The notes under the pieces: generated by a model
The model's input: only the letters and a program-made list of their open reading frames with translations
Told to the model about the DNA's origin: nothing
The model's database searches: none
Shown: positions 14,604 to 22,704 of the stretch, piece by piece
Layout of the letters: every line of letters begins with the position of its first letter
Numbering within the stretch: the first letter of the stretch is position 1
NCBI GenBank assembly: GCA_000433535.1
Contig: FR892671.1
Coordinates: forward strand, 115,309 to 139,132
Length of the DNA stretch: 23,824 nt
Direction of reading: 5' to 3'
Origin: Dorea sp. CAG:317
GTDB lineage: Bacteria; Bacillota; Clostridia; Lachnospirales; Lachnospiraceae
Program-made: the position numbers and the translations under genes

Positions 14604-16208
14604 TTACACTAAATAATCTACCGCTGCCTGCTCAATGGCAATTCCCTTTTTATATCTCTCAATAAATACTTCGAATCCTTCCACATCCTTCGGGTCCGGC
14701 TCCATGCTGACGCCTTCTGCTCCTGCGAACACTTTCTTGGTTAAGTAATCACCAAGGGCTTCTCCCTCTTCTTTGTGAATCATGTAGGAAGCAAGAAGCG
14801 CCATCCCCCACGGTCCGCCTTCTCCGGCGGTCTCCATAACAGATACCGGTGTGTTGATAGCTGCCGCAAGGATGCCCTGTCCTACTCCTTTCGTCTTAAA
14901 GAGACCTCCATGTCCTAAAATAGAGTCAATCTCTACGCCTTCTTCTTTCAAAAGGATATCCATACCTACTTTCAGCGCTCCCAGCGCTGTGAAGAGATGG
15001 GATTTCATAAAGTTTGCAAGATTAAACTTACTTTCCGGCGAACGAACGAACATTGGTCTTCCTTCTGTAACGCCTGTGATGTTTTCTCCCGACAGATAAC
15101 CGTAAGATAATAATCCGCCACAGTCTGCGTCACCTTCCAGCGCTTTGTTATAAAGAGTTCCGAATAATCGGTTCATATCTACTTCGATTCCGAAATTCTC
15201 TGCAAATTCACGGAACAGCCCAACCCACGCATTCAGATCCGATGTACAGTTATTTGCGTGAACCATTCCCACCAGACTTCCGTCCGGTGTTGTCACAAGG
15301 TCAATCTCCGGATAAACCTTCTTAAGCTCTCTCTCTAATACAACCATTGCAAAGACAGATGTTCCTGCCGATACATTTCCGGTACGTTTTGCCACGCTGT
15401 TTGTCGCTGCCATTCCTGTTCCGGCATCACCCTCCGGTGGACAAAGCGGAATTCCCGCTTTTAAATTACCGTTTACATCGAGAAGTTTCGCTCCCTCTTC
15501 TGTAAGATTTCCTGCCTTCTCTCCGGCAACCAGTACCTTCGGGAGAATCTCACGTAACTTCCATCCATATCCTTTTTCAGCAATCAATTCATCAAACTGA
15601 TCAATTTTTTTCTGATCATAATCCTTCGTCTCCGGATCGATCGGGAACATACCGGAAGCATCTCCAACACCTAACACTTTCTCTCCGGTCAACTGCCAGT
15701 GAATATAACCTGCAAGTGTTGTAATATAGGCAATATCCTTCACATGCTCTTCTTCATTTAAAATCGCCTGATACAGATGCGCGATGCTCCATCTCTCCGG
15801 AATATTATATTGGAAAAATTCTGTCAGCGCCTTTGCAGACTGTCCAGTTGTACTGTTTCTCCATGTACGGAACGGGACAAGCAATTCCCCGTCCCTGTCA
15901 AACGCCATATATCCATGCATCATAGCGCTAAATCCGATAGCGCCGATATCAGTAAGCACCACATCATATTTTTCCTTCACATCTTTTGCCATCTTCTCAT
16001 AGCTGTCGCGAAGCCCTGTCCAGATATCAGCTAACGTATAGGTCCAGATTCCGTTATCCAGTCGATTTTCCCATTCGTGATCACCGGAAGCAATAGGATG
16101 ATGCTCTTCGTCAATCAGAACCGCTTTAATTCTTGTAGAGCCAAATTCAAGCCCAAGAACTGCTTTCCCGCTCTCGATTGCCCCTTTGATCTGCTCTTTG
16201 TTCTCCAT
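14604..16208 (-). CDS. FGGY-family pentulose kinase, probable L-ribulokinase
   Basis: This 534-residue FGGY sugar kinase would phosphorylate a ketopentose with ATP. It shows the N-terminal phosphate-binding strand-turn LGLEFGSTRIKAVLID (19-33), MMHGYMAFD (96-104) as in xylulokinases, a catalytic candidate D261 (PPEGDAGTG), NVSAGTS, and a C-terminal GHGGLFKTKGVGQGI. The first acidic residue is Glu (E21) where xylulokinase and glycerol kinase carry Asp. The frame is open 11 codons earlier, but the ATG at 16206-16208 with AAGGAGA just upstream is preferred. It is sandwiched between araA and the second isomerase and followed by araD, so L-ribulose is the likely substrate. It is closer to xylulokinase-type FGGY proteins than to E. 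coli AraB, so no symbol is given. Confidence 0.82.
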   Translation of the reverse strand: MENKEQIKGAIESGKAVLGLEFGSTRIKAVLIDEEHHPIASGDHEWENRLDNGIWTYTLADIWTGLRDSYEKMAKDVKEKYDVVLTDIGAIGFSAMMHGYMAFDRDGELLVPFRTWRNSTTGQSAKALTEFFQYNIPERWSIAHLYQAILNEEEHVKDIAYITTLAGYIHWQLTGEKVLGVGDASGMFPIDPETKDYDQKKIDQFDELIAEKGYGWKLREILPKVLVAGEKAGNLTEEGAKLLDVNGNLKAGIPLCPPEGDAGTGMAATNSVAKRTGNVSAGTSVFAMVVLERELKKVYPEIDLVTTPDGSLVGMVHANNCTSDLNAWVGLFREFAENFGIEVDMNRLFGTLYNKALEGDADCGGLLSYGYLSGENITGVTEGRPMFVRSPESKFNLANFMKSHLFTALGALKVGMDILLKEEGVEIDSILGHGGLFKTKGVGQGILAAAINTPVSVMETAGEGGPWGMALLASYMIHKEEGEALGDYLTKKVFAGAEGVSMEPDPKDVEGFEVFIERYKKGIAIEQAAVDYLV

Positions 16209-16221
16209 AATGTTCTCCTTT

Positions 16222-17721
16222 TTATCTGCGATATGCAACACTGTTCCACATTAATTCATTTTTAAACTGACGGATCGTTGTGTCTTTATCAATATAAACT
16301 GCCTCGATTCCCATTGCTTCTGCCCAGTCACCCATCTGCTCCGCAGTAAGATCATAAGAAAATGCGGTGTGGTGCGCACCTCCTGCAAGGATCCATGCCT
16401 CTGCGCCTGTCCGAAGATCCGGCTGTGGTGTCCAGAATGCAGTAGCCACCGGAAGCTTCGGCATCGGCTTCTCTACTTTCTTACATTCCACATCATTGAT
16501 AATCAGACGGAAGCGGTCACCTAAGTCAATGAGAGAAGTTGCAACTGCCGGACCGGTCTTAGAGGTAAATACTAGTCTTGCAGGATCTTCTCTGTCGCCC
16601 ATAGACAATGGCTGACATTTGATACTGATTGGACCATCTGAAATGGTCGGACATACTTCTAACATATGTGCCTGAAGGATACCTTCTTTTCCGGGAACAA
16701 GATTGTAAGTGTAATCTTCCATAAAAGATGTTCCCTTGGCATCTTTCATTCCCTGTGTCATAACCTTCATTACACGAACCATCGCAGCTGTTTTCCAGTC
16801 GCCTTCGGCTCCGAATCCATACCCTTTTTCCATCAGTCTCTGGATGGCAAGCCCCGGAAGCTGCTTCAGTCCTCCGAGATCACCGAAATGCGTAACGATT
16901 GCCTGATAATTTTTCTCTTCTAAAAATCTCTCAAAACCAATCTCGATTCCTGCCTGAACCGCTACATGGCGACGAAATTCTTTTTCATCTCTTCCTTCCA
17001 GAAGAATATCGTATTTATCATAATACTCTTCCACTAATGTATCGATATCTGACTGAGATACTGCATTTACGGATTCCACAATCTCATTGACCGGATAGGC
17101 GTCTACTTCCCATCCAAACTTGATCTGCGCTTCCACCTTATCTCCTTCTGTAACTGCAACATTTCTCATATTGTCGGCTACGCGCATAACACGCACATGT
17201 CTGCTCTCGGTAATGCCGACCGCCGTGCGCATCCAGTCACCCAGACATTTTTGCACATCCGCATCTTCCCAATAACCCATTATTACTTTTCTTGCTTTGC
17301 CAAGGCGGGTGAAAATATGTCCGAATTCACGGTCTCCATGTGCCGCCTGATTCTCATTCATAAAGTCCATATCGATGGTATCGTATGGAATCTCGCGATT
17401 ATACTGCGTATGAAAATGAAGCAGCGGTTTTCTGAATTCCTGAAGCCCCATGATCCATGATTTTGATGGTGAAAATGTATGGCACCAAGTAATAACACCT
17501 GCACAATTTTCGTCAAGATTCGCTTCATTAAATGTTTTACGGATCATTTCATTTGTAAGAAGTGTTGGTTTCCAGACCAGTTCATACGGAAGATTGTCGG
17601 ATGCATTCAGACGTTCTACCATGATCTTAGAGTGTTCCGCTACATGTCTCAGGCACTCATCTCCATACAGATCCTGAGAACCGGTACAGAACCAAAACTG
17701 ATATTTTTTTATTTTCATCAT
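16222..17721 (-). CDS. araA: L-arabinose isomerase
   Basis: This 499-residue protein is a typical AraA, converting L-arabinose to L-ribulose in the cytoplasm. It starts with KYQFWFCTGSQDLYG and has WCHTFSPSKSWI, LLHFHTQYNREIP and a full set of Mn ligands: E306 (GAEGDWK), E335 (SFMEDYTY), H352 (AHMLEVCPT) and H450/H451 (GGAHHTAFS), nearly the E. coli positions. The protein starts Met-Met; either ATG (17719-17721 or 17716-17718) fits the AAAGGG site. It is the first enzyme gene after a terminator-like hairpin that ends the transporter block. The FGGY kinase begins 13 bases downstream. I see no convincing separate promoter in the 50 bases between hairpin and start, so read-through from the transporter genes is likely. 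Confidence 0.97.
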   Translation of the reverse strand: MMKIKKYQFWFCTGSQDLYGDECLRHVAEHSKIMVERLNASDNLPYELVWKPTLLTNEMIRKTFNEANLDENCAGVITWCHTFSPSKSWIMGLQEFRKPLLHFHTQYNREIPYDTIDMDFMNENQAAHGDREFGHIFTRLGKARKVIMGYWEDADVQKCLGDWMRTAVGITESRHVRVMRVADNMRNVAVTEGDKVEAQIKFGWEVDAYPVNEIVESVNAVSQSDIDTLVEEYYDKYDILLEGRDEKEFRRHVAVQAGIEIGFERFLEEKNYQAIVTHFGDLGGLKQLPGLAIQRLMEKGYGFGAEGDWKTAAMVRVMKVMTQGMKDAKGTSFMEDYTYNLVPGKEGILQAHMLEVCPTISDGPISIKCQPLSMGDREDPARLVFTSKTGPAVATSLIDLGDRFRLIINDVECKKVEKPMPKLPVATAFWTPQPDLRTGAEAWILAGGAHHTAFSYDLTAEQMGDWAEAMGIEAVYIDKDTTIRQFKNELMWNSVAYRR

Positions 17722-17771
17722 AGTTTTCCCTTTCTAACAGATTCTTTTAAAATAAATATTTCAAAACATAT

Positions 17772-17815
17772 AAAACGATGTACAGATCTTTTTCTTCTGA
17801 CCTGCACATCGTTTT
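17772..17815 (-). terminator. terminator-like hairpin after the arabinose transporter genes
   Basis: The arms 17772-17785 and 17802-17815 (AAAACGATGT plus CAG, one A/C mismatch) form a stem with a 16-base loop. The leftward transcript continues CGTTTTATATGTTTTG. It lies five bases beyond the permease stop and 51 before araA, and may be a partial terminator separating transport from enzyme genes. Confidence 0.7.
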
Positions 17816-17819
17816 TTAC

Positions 17820-18863
17820 TTAATTAGATCTGCTCTTGCGCGCCATTATCACACTCTGGATAACGAGGAAGAGACACAACATAGCTGCAACTGTAATTCC
17901 TGTCCACCATGCCTGATCCAGTCCGGCAGAAGATACAATATTCTGAATTGTACTCAGTGACATCACACCGAAGAATGTTCCGATGATATTACCTACACCA
18001 CCAGTCAAAAGTGTACCGCCGATGATGGAAGATGCAATCGCGTTCATTTCCATACCTGTTGCATGAGACGCTGCTCCTGAACCTACGTGAAGGAAATATA
18101 CATATCCTCCGATACCTGCTAAGAGACCGCAGATAAGATGTGCCAGAAAACGAGTTCTCTTTACATTGATACCGAGCATCAAAGCGCTCTGTCTATTTCC
18201 TCCCACTGCATAGAAGCTTCTTCCAAGCTTCGTATAGCGCAGTACAAAGAACAGGAGAATAACCAGAAGCACTGCCACAACTACACCGATTTCTACATAG
18301 GCATCCACATATTTCCCGATTCGGTTTACTGTTCCCATTCCCGGAACAACCACACGAGTATCTTTCAACGCTACAAATGCTTTATTTTCTACGTTAAATG
18401 GATTCGTATGTACGATCGTTGTCATACCACGGGCGAAGAACATACCTGCCAGCGATACGATAAATGGCTGAATATCAAGGTAAGCTACCAGATAGCCCTG
18501 TACAATACCAAATGCAAGACCAATTCCGATCGCAATCAGAAGTGAAACGACTACGTTTCCTCCCATGTGATCCAGATATACCGCACAGCACATACTGACA
18601 AGCGCTGCCACACCACCGACGGAAATGTCGATACTTCCTGTGATCATAACGATACTAAGTCCGCAGGATGCGATCAAAAGAGCCGCATTTGCATTTAAAA
18701 TATTAAAGAATGTCTGTGGTTTTAAGAAACCACCGCCCTGAAACACAATTGCTCCGATATACATTAAGAAAAATACAATCACGGTAATCAACAGGAGCAG
18801 ATTTGTATCAGACATATTTTTCAATTTATTTTTACCGGTTGCTGTCTTTTTCATTTTTGCCAT
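17820..18863 (-). CDS. ribose/galactofuranose-type ABC permease (YjfF-like)
   Basis: This 347-residue polytopic membrane protein of the BPD_transp_2 (RbsC/YjfF/YtfT) class has about nine to ten hydrophobic segments. The diagnostic features are GSIDISVGGVAALVS near 75-90, AYLDIQPFIVSLAGMFFARG, and AIASSIIGGTLLTGGVGNIIGTFFG near 280-303. The N terminus is positively charged. The ATG has GGAGG eight to nine bases upstream. It is the second permease of a four-gene importer and starts one base after the other permease's stop, so the two are likely translationally coupled. Context with araA/araD suggests L-arabinose, perhaps the furanose form, as cargo. Confidence 0.9.
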   Translation of the reverse strand: MAKMKKTATGKNKLKNMSDTNLLLLITVIVFFLMYIGAIVFQGGGFLKPQTFFNILNANAALLIASCGLSIVMITGSIDISVGGVAALVSMCCAVYLDHMGGNVVVSLLIAIGIGLAFGIVQGYLVAYLDIQPFIVSLAGMFFARGMTTIVHTNPFNVENKAFVALKDTRVVVPGMGTVNRIGKYVDAYVEIGVVVAVLLVILLFFVLRYTKLGRSFYAVGGNRQSALMLGINVKRTRFLAHLICGLLAGIGGYVYFLHVGSGAASHATGMEMNAIASSIIGGTLLTGGVGNIIGTFFGVMSLSTIQNIVSSAGLDQAWWTGITVAAMLCLFLVIQSVIMARKSRSN

Positions 18864-18864
18864 C

Positions 18865-19929
18865 TTAAACAGCCTCCTTTGCCTGTGGTTTCATCTTTTT
18901 TGTCAAATCAGCAAATTTTTTTCTCACTGCCGGAGCACTAAATACAACAAGTGCAATTACAACAACTGCCTTATATGCAGAAAGTGCAGCGGACTCTACA
19001 TTGAATTTGTAAAGTGTTGTTGTCAGGAACTGGATAACATATGCCCCCAAGATAGAAGATGTCATGTTAAATTTACCTCCGCTTAAGGAGTTTCCGCCAA
19101 GAGCAACCGCAAGGATTGCATCCATCTCAATGTCTTTCGCAATTACAGAATAGTTAATCGAAGACAGACGGCTTACTTTGATCAGTCCCACAACCGCAAC
19201 ACACAGTCCGAGGATTACAAAAGAAATAAATTTGATAAATGCAGGGTTCAGACCATTCAGTCTGGAAGAACTTGCATTGATACCAACTGCCTGTGTATAT
19301 AATCCAAGGTTTGTATATTTCAGCGCTAATGCTGTAAGCAGTACGCAGATCAGCATAATGAATACCGGTGTCGGAATCGGGATTCCCGGAATAAATCCAC
19401 CATATATACCGAAGGATTCTTCACTGATAACAGGAAGTTCATTGTTGTTGATCCATGCGGCAATGGAACGTCCTGCTGTGAATAAGATCAGTGTTGCGAT
19501 CATCGGCTGGATATTAAATTTGGAAACTAAGATTCCGTTAAATGCGCCGCATAACATTGCAGCCACACAAGCTACTAAAAACGCAACGATCACCGGTGCC
19601 TGAAGTTCTTCCGGGCGAGAGTTTGTTCCGCAAAGTACACGAAGGATTACAGATCCCGCAATCGCAACTGTTGCACCCACGCTGATGTCCTGTCCGCCGG
19701 ATGCCGCTGTCACAAGCGTCATACCAATGGCAAGAATTGCAAGCTCTGAGCCATAATCCAGAATTGTAATCAAATAACCGGATAATACCGGATCTCCCGC
19801 ACTGTTAACATCCATTGTAATTTTATAGAAAGACGGATCTACGATCAGGTTGAATACTCCAAGAAGAACCAATGCCACGATCGGGATAAAGATCTGCTTT
19901 CCTTTCATTTTATTTGTAATGTTCTTCAT
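18865..19929 (-). CDS. ribose/galactofuranose-type ABC permease (YtfT-like)
   Basis: This 354-residue membrane protein resembles E. coli YtfT: ELAILAIGMTLVTAASGGQDISVGATVAIAG, GAFNGILVSKFNIQPMIATLILFTAGR, GLYTQAVGINASSSRLNG and ILAVALGGNSLSGGKFNM. About nine hydrophobic segments are visible, and it ends in a basic cytoplasmic tail. It forms a heterodimer with the YjfF-like permease encoded next. The ATG at 19927-19929 lies two bases from the ATPase stop, with GGAGGT eleven bases upstream inside that gene. The presence of two non-identical permeases is the layout of the YtfQRT-YjfF importer rather than of ribose Rbs systems, which have one. Confidence 0.9.
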   Translation of the reverse strand: MKNITNKMKGKQIFIPIVALVLLGVFNLIVDPSFYKITMDVNSAGDPVLSGYLITILDYGSELAILAIGMTLVTAASGGQDISVGATVAIAGSVILRVLCGTNSRPEELQAPVIVAFLVACVAAMLCGAFNGILVSKFNIQPMIATLILFTAGRSIAAWINNNELPVISEESFGIYGGFIPGIPIPTPVFIMLICVLLTALALKYTNLGLYTQAVGINASSSRLNGLNPAFIKFISFVILGLCVAVVGLIKVSRLSSINYSVIAKDIEMDAILAVALGGNSLSGGKFNMTSSILGAYVIQFLTTTLYKFNVESAALSAYKAVVVIALVVFSAPAVRKKFADLTKKMKPQAKEAV

Positions 19930-19931
19930 AA

Positions 19932-21458
19932 TTAATTGTCACCTCCGGCAATTGTCGCCATAATACTGCTCTGTGTCAGTTCATGACCAGACAGTTCGCC
20001 CACAACCTTTCGGTCACGCATAACAACCAGTCGTGAACAAGTACGAAGCATCTCGTCTGTCTCAGATGAAATAAATGTTACGCTCATACCTTCAGAAGCA
20101 AGCTTCAATACTAATTTCTGAATCTCCACCTTTGTACCTACATCAATACCTCTTGTAGGCTCATCCAAAATCAGATATTCCGGATGTGTCAGAAGCCAGC
20201 GGGCAAGAATTACCTTCTGCTGGTTACCACCAGACAATGCCTTGATCGGTGTATCCGCAGATGCCGTCTTAATTTCAAGAAGTTTGATATATTCTTCTGC
20301 AAATTTGTTCTTCTCTGCTTTTGAGAATGGTCGGAAGAATCCGCGAAGCACCTGAGCTGCAAGAATGATATTATCTCTTACTGACAGGTCTCCCACGATA
20401 CCGTCAATCTTCCGGTCTTCCGGCAGATATGCGATTCCCTGCTTCATAGCGTCTAAAGGCTTGGAGATCTTCACTTCTTTGCCATTCTTCTTAAGCTTTC
20501 CGTGAATCACTCTGTCTGCTCCGAAGATTGCACGGACACATTCACTACGCCCGGAACCAAGAAGTCCGGTAAATCCATTCACTTCACCTTTCTTGATATA
20601 GAAGTTAAATGGTTTGATACCTGCATTACTCTGCAGTCCTTCTGCAACGAAGAGCGGTTCCTCTCCGTCGGAACCTTCATAAGCTTTCTGTTCGCCCTTA
20701 ATATCGGACATATCGTCTAATTCCTTACCGAGCATGGTTGCAACAAGCTTTACTCTCGGCAGATCCTTGATTTCATATTCACCGACAAGCTTACCATCTC
20801 TTAACACGGTAATCTTGTCACACACTTCATATACCTGATCCAGGAAATGTGTTACGAAAATAATTCCAACACCTTTTGCTTTCAGGTCACGCATCAATCC
20901 GAAGAGCTTTTCAACTTCCTGCTCATCCAGAGAAGAAGTAGGCTCGTCAAGGATCAATACTTTACAATCCATATCAACAGCACGGGCAATTGCTACCATC
21001 TGCTGAATGGCAATTGAACAGCTTGATAACTGCTGTGTTGCTTTTGCCGGAATATCCAGCGCTTTGAGGATCTTATCCGCATCCTCATTCATTTTCTTCC
21101 AGTTTGTACATACATTTTTACCACGTCCGATATACATATTTTCTGCTACAGACAGATTCGGACATAATGTGATTTCCTGATACACAGTACTAATACCCAG
21201 GTTCTGTGCGTCCTGTGGAGAACGAATCACTGCGGCTTTATCAAGCCCTTTCAGATAGATCTCTCCTTCATCTTTCTCATACACTCCGGTTAACACCTTA
21301 ATCAGAGTCGATTTTCCAGCTCCATTTTCGCCCATCAGCGCGTGGATCTCACCCTCGCATAATGTAAAATCTACTGCCTGCAGCGCACGGACACCGGGAA
21401 AGCTCTTATGTATATTTCTCATTTCTAATACAGATTTCTCTTTCACCAGCGTATTCAC
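19932..21458 (-). CDS. sugar ABC transporter ATPase (two-domain, MglA/RbsA/YtfR type)
   Basis: This 508-residue cytoplasmic ATPase has two fused ABC domains. The first has Walker A GENGAGKST (43-51) and Walker B VLILDEPTSSLD. The second has a degenerate P-loop (GLLGSGRSE), the signature LSGGNQQKVILARWL and LILDEPTRGIDVG. One degenerate second nucleotide site is normal for this family. It powers import through the two permeases encoded next. The start is GTG at 21456-21458 with AAGGTG five bases upstream; a second GTG four codons later is possible. It is separated from its binding-protein gene by 104 bases holding two hairpins. Confidence 0.92.
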   Translation of the reverse strand: MNTLVKEKSVLEMRNIHKSFPGVRALQAVDFTLCEGEIHALMGENGAGKSTLIKVLTGVYEKDEGEIYLKGLDKAAVIRSPQDAQNLGISTVYQEITLCPNLSVAENMYIGRGKNVCTNWKKMNEDADKILKALDIPAKATQQLSSCSIAIQQMVAIARAVDMDCKVLILDEPTSSLDEQEVEKLFGLMRDLKAKGVGIIFVTHFLDQVYEVCDKITVLRDGKLVGEYEIKDLPRVKLVATMLGKELDDMSDIKGEQKAYEGSDGEEPLFVAEGLQSNAGIKPFNFYIKKGEVNGFTGLLGSGRSECVRAIFGADRVIHGKLKKNGKEVKISKPLDAMKQGIAYLPEDRKIDGIVGDLSVRDNIILAAQVLRGFFRPFSKAEKNKFAEEYIKLLEIKTASADTPIKALSGGNQQKVILARWLLTHPEYLILDEPTRGIDVGTKVEIQKLVLKLASEGMSVTFISSETDEMLRTCSRLVVMRDRKVVGELSGHELTQSSIMATIAGGDN

Positions 21459-21479
21459 CTCTTCACCTTTATTTGCTGT

Positions 21480-21522
21480 GTTACTTTTTAAAGTAACACA
21501 GGCGCGGTAAACCCGCGCCTGT
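21480..21522 (-). terminator. tandem hairpins between binding-protein and ATPase genes
   Basis: A GC-rich hairpin (ACAGGCGCGG 21498-21507 with CCGCGCCTGT 21513-21522, five-base loop) directly abuts an AT-rich one (GTTACTTT 21480-21487 with AAAGTAAC 21490-21497). On the leftward transcript the GC-rich stem comes first and there is no U-run after it. A transcript-stabilising or processing element is therefore as likely as a terminator. Confidence 0.7.
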
Positions 21523-21562
21523 TAAGTCAGTCACTTAGATACCTTTTACTCACAATCCCAGA

Positions 21563-22555
21563 TTAGATTCCGTATGTATCAACATCTTCCTGTGTGATTG
21601 TTGCTGCGTCGAATCCTTTTTCTTCCATAACAATGGTCTTCTCTTCGATCTTCTCACCATTTTCAATCTTCTGGATTACTTCATCAATGTAAGAAGCCTG
21701 ATATGGGTTACACTGGCCATCATAGTTCCAGTTTCCAGCAAGCAGTTCTTCTAATGCCCATTTGTTTGTGTCAAATCCCATAACTACAACATCTTTGTCA
21801 ACACCGTGAGAGATGTTCGCTTTATCAAGAGCTGCTACAGCACCTTTGGCCATATCATCGTTCTCAGCGTAGATTACGTTGAATTTCTCACCGGAGTCGA
21901 TAACAGACTGAACAATCTGCTGCGCTTTCTCTGCGTTCCATTCTGCTGTCTGCTGTGTTACAATGTTCCATCCTTCTTCTTTCGCCATAGCATCAAGTGC
22001 TCCAGAACGTCCTTTCTGTGCTGCTGATCCCATAACACCCTGAATGTGGATGATGTTGTATTCGCCAAGATTCTGGTCTTTTAACCATGTAGAAGCTGTC
22101 TCGCCTTCTGCTTCCATATCAGATACGATAGATGCTTCATAAAGGCTCTCATCTGCATCGATGGTACGGTCAAATAAGATAACTCTTGTTCCTGCATCCT
22201 GTGCATCTTTTAACACAGAATCCCAGCCAGATGTATCTGCTGCAGATAACAGAAGGTAGTCAACGCCGTCCTGAATGAATTTCTGTGCTGATGTAATCTG
22301 CTCATCATTCTTAAGGCTGTATGCGAAGGAAGCTTCGTATCCGTTCTCTTCTGTGAACATTTCCTTCATATCTTTGTCATTTGCTGTACGATATCCGGAC
22401 TCGTTAGGATCGTTATTGATAATGCCTACTTTGATAAGTCCTCCGTCTTTTGATGCATCTGCCTCATCAGAAGCTGCTTCTTTTTTCCCGCATCCGATTG
22501 CCATTGTCGCAACCATCGCTGCACATAATAAGATGCTTACGATTTTTTTCTTCAT
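21563..22555 (-). CDS. YtfQ-like sugar-binding lipoprotein (Peripla_BP_4 type)
   Basis: This 330-residue exported lipoprotein has the leader MKKKIVSILLCAAMVATMAIG with the lipobox cysteine at 22. The mature protein has the ribose/galactose-binding-protein fold, with features of E. coli YtfQ: NDPNESGYRTAN, FIQDGVDYLLLSAADTSGW, VLKDAQDAGTRVILFDRTID, SLYEASIVSDMEAEG, and NVIYAENDDMAKGAVAAL. YtfQ-type proteins bind furanose sugars (galactofuranose in E. coli). With the araA/araD genes downstream, L-arabinose is the best guess here. It is the first gene of the arabinose importer; the ATG has AAAGGGAGG upstream. The signal peptide closely resembles that of the unrelated binding protein at 6029-7315. 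Confidence 0.93.
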   Translation of the reverse strand: MKKKIVSILLCAAMVATMAIGCGKKEAASDEADASKDGGLIKVGIINNDPNESGYRTANDKDMKEMFTEENGYEASFAYSLKNDEQITSAQKFIQDGVDYLLLSAADTSGWDSVLKDAQDAGTRVILFDRTIDADESLYEASIVSDMEAEGETASTWLKDQNLGEYNIIHIQGVMGSAAQKGRSGALDAMAKEEGWNIVTQQTAEWNAEKAQQIVQSVIDSGEKFNVIYAENDDMAKGAVAALDKANISHGVDKDVVVMGFDTNKWALEELLAGNWNYDGQCNPYQASYIDEVIQKIENGEKIEEKTIVMEEKGFDAATITQEDVDTYGI

Positions 22556-22580
22556 GCTAAAAATCCTCCCTTTGTATAAT

Positions 22581-22607
22581 TTCCGGTTTGCTTTTTTCGT
22601 TCCGGTT
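22581..22607 (-). promoter_or_regulatory. direct-repeat operator candidate upstream of the arabinose importer
   Basis: TTCCGGTT occurs at 22581-22588 and 22600-22607, starts 19 bases apart, just upstream of the binding-protein gene (read leftward as AACCGGAA). A possible -10, TATAGT, lies at 22617-22622 without a clear -35. Two-turn spaced direct repeats are typical of AraC-type DNA-binding domains, such as the YesN-type response regulators that partner YesM-like kinases. Confidence 0.4.
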
Positions 22608-22704
22608 GTTGAGTTAACTATAAGGATTTTTTCGCACTTTTAAAACCAGCTATCTTCTGTAAAAAGTATATAATTTTTTTATTTTTTTGTGTTTTTGTGT
22701 TTTT

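Noticed and set aside
15874..15895. GGGAC...GTCCC inverted pair resembling the repeat family
   Set aside because: It lies within the conserved part of the FGGY kinase coding sequence with short arms and no further similarity to 803-943; chance is sufficient.
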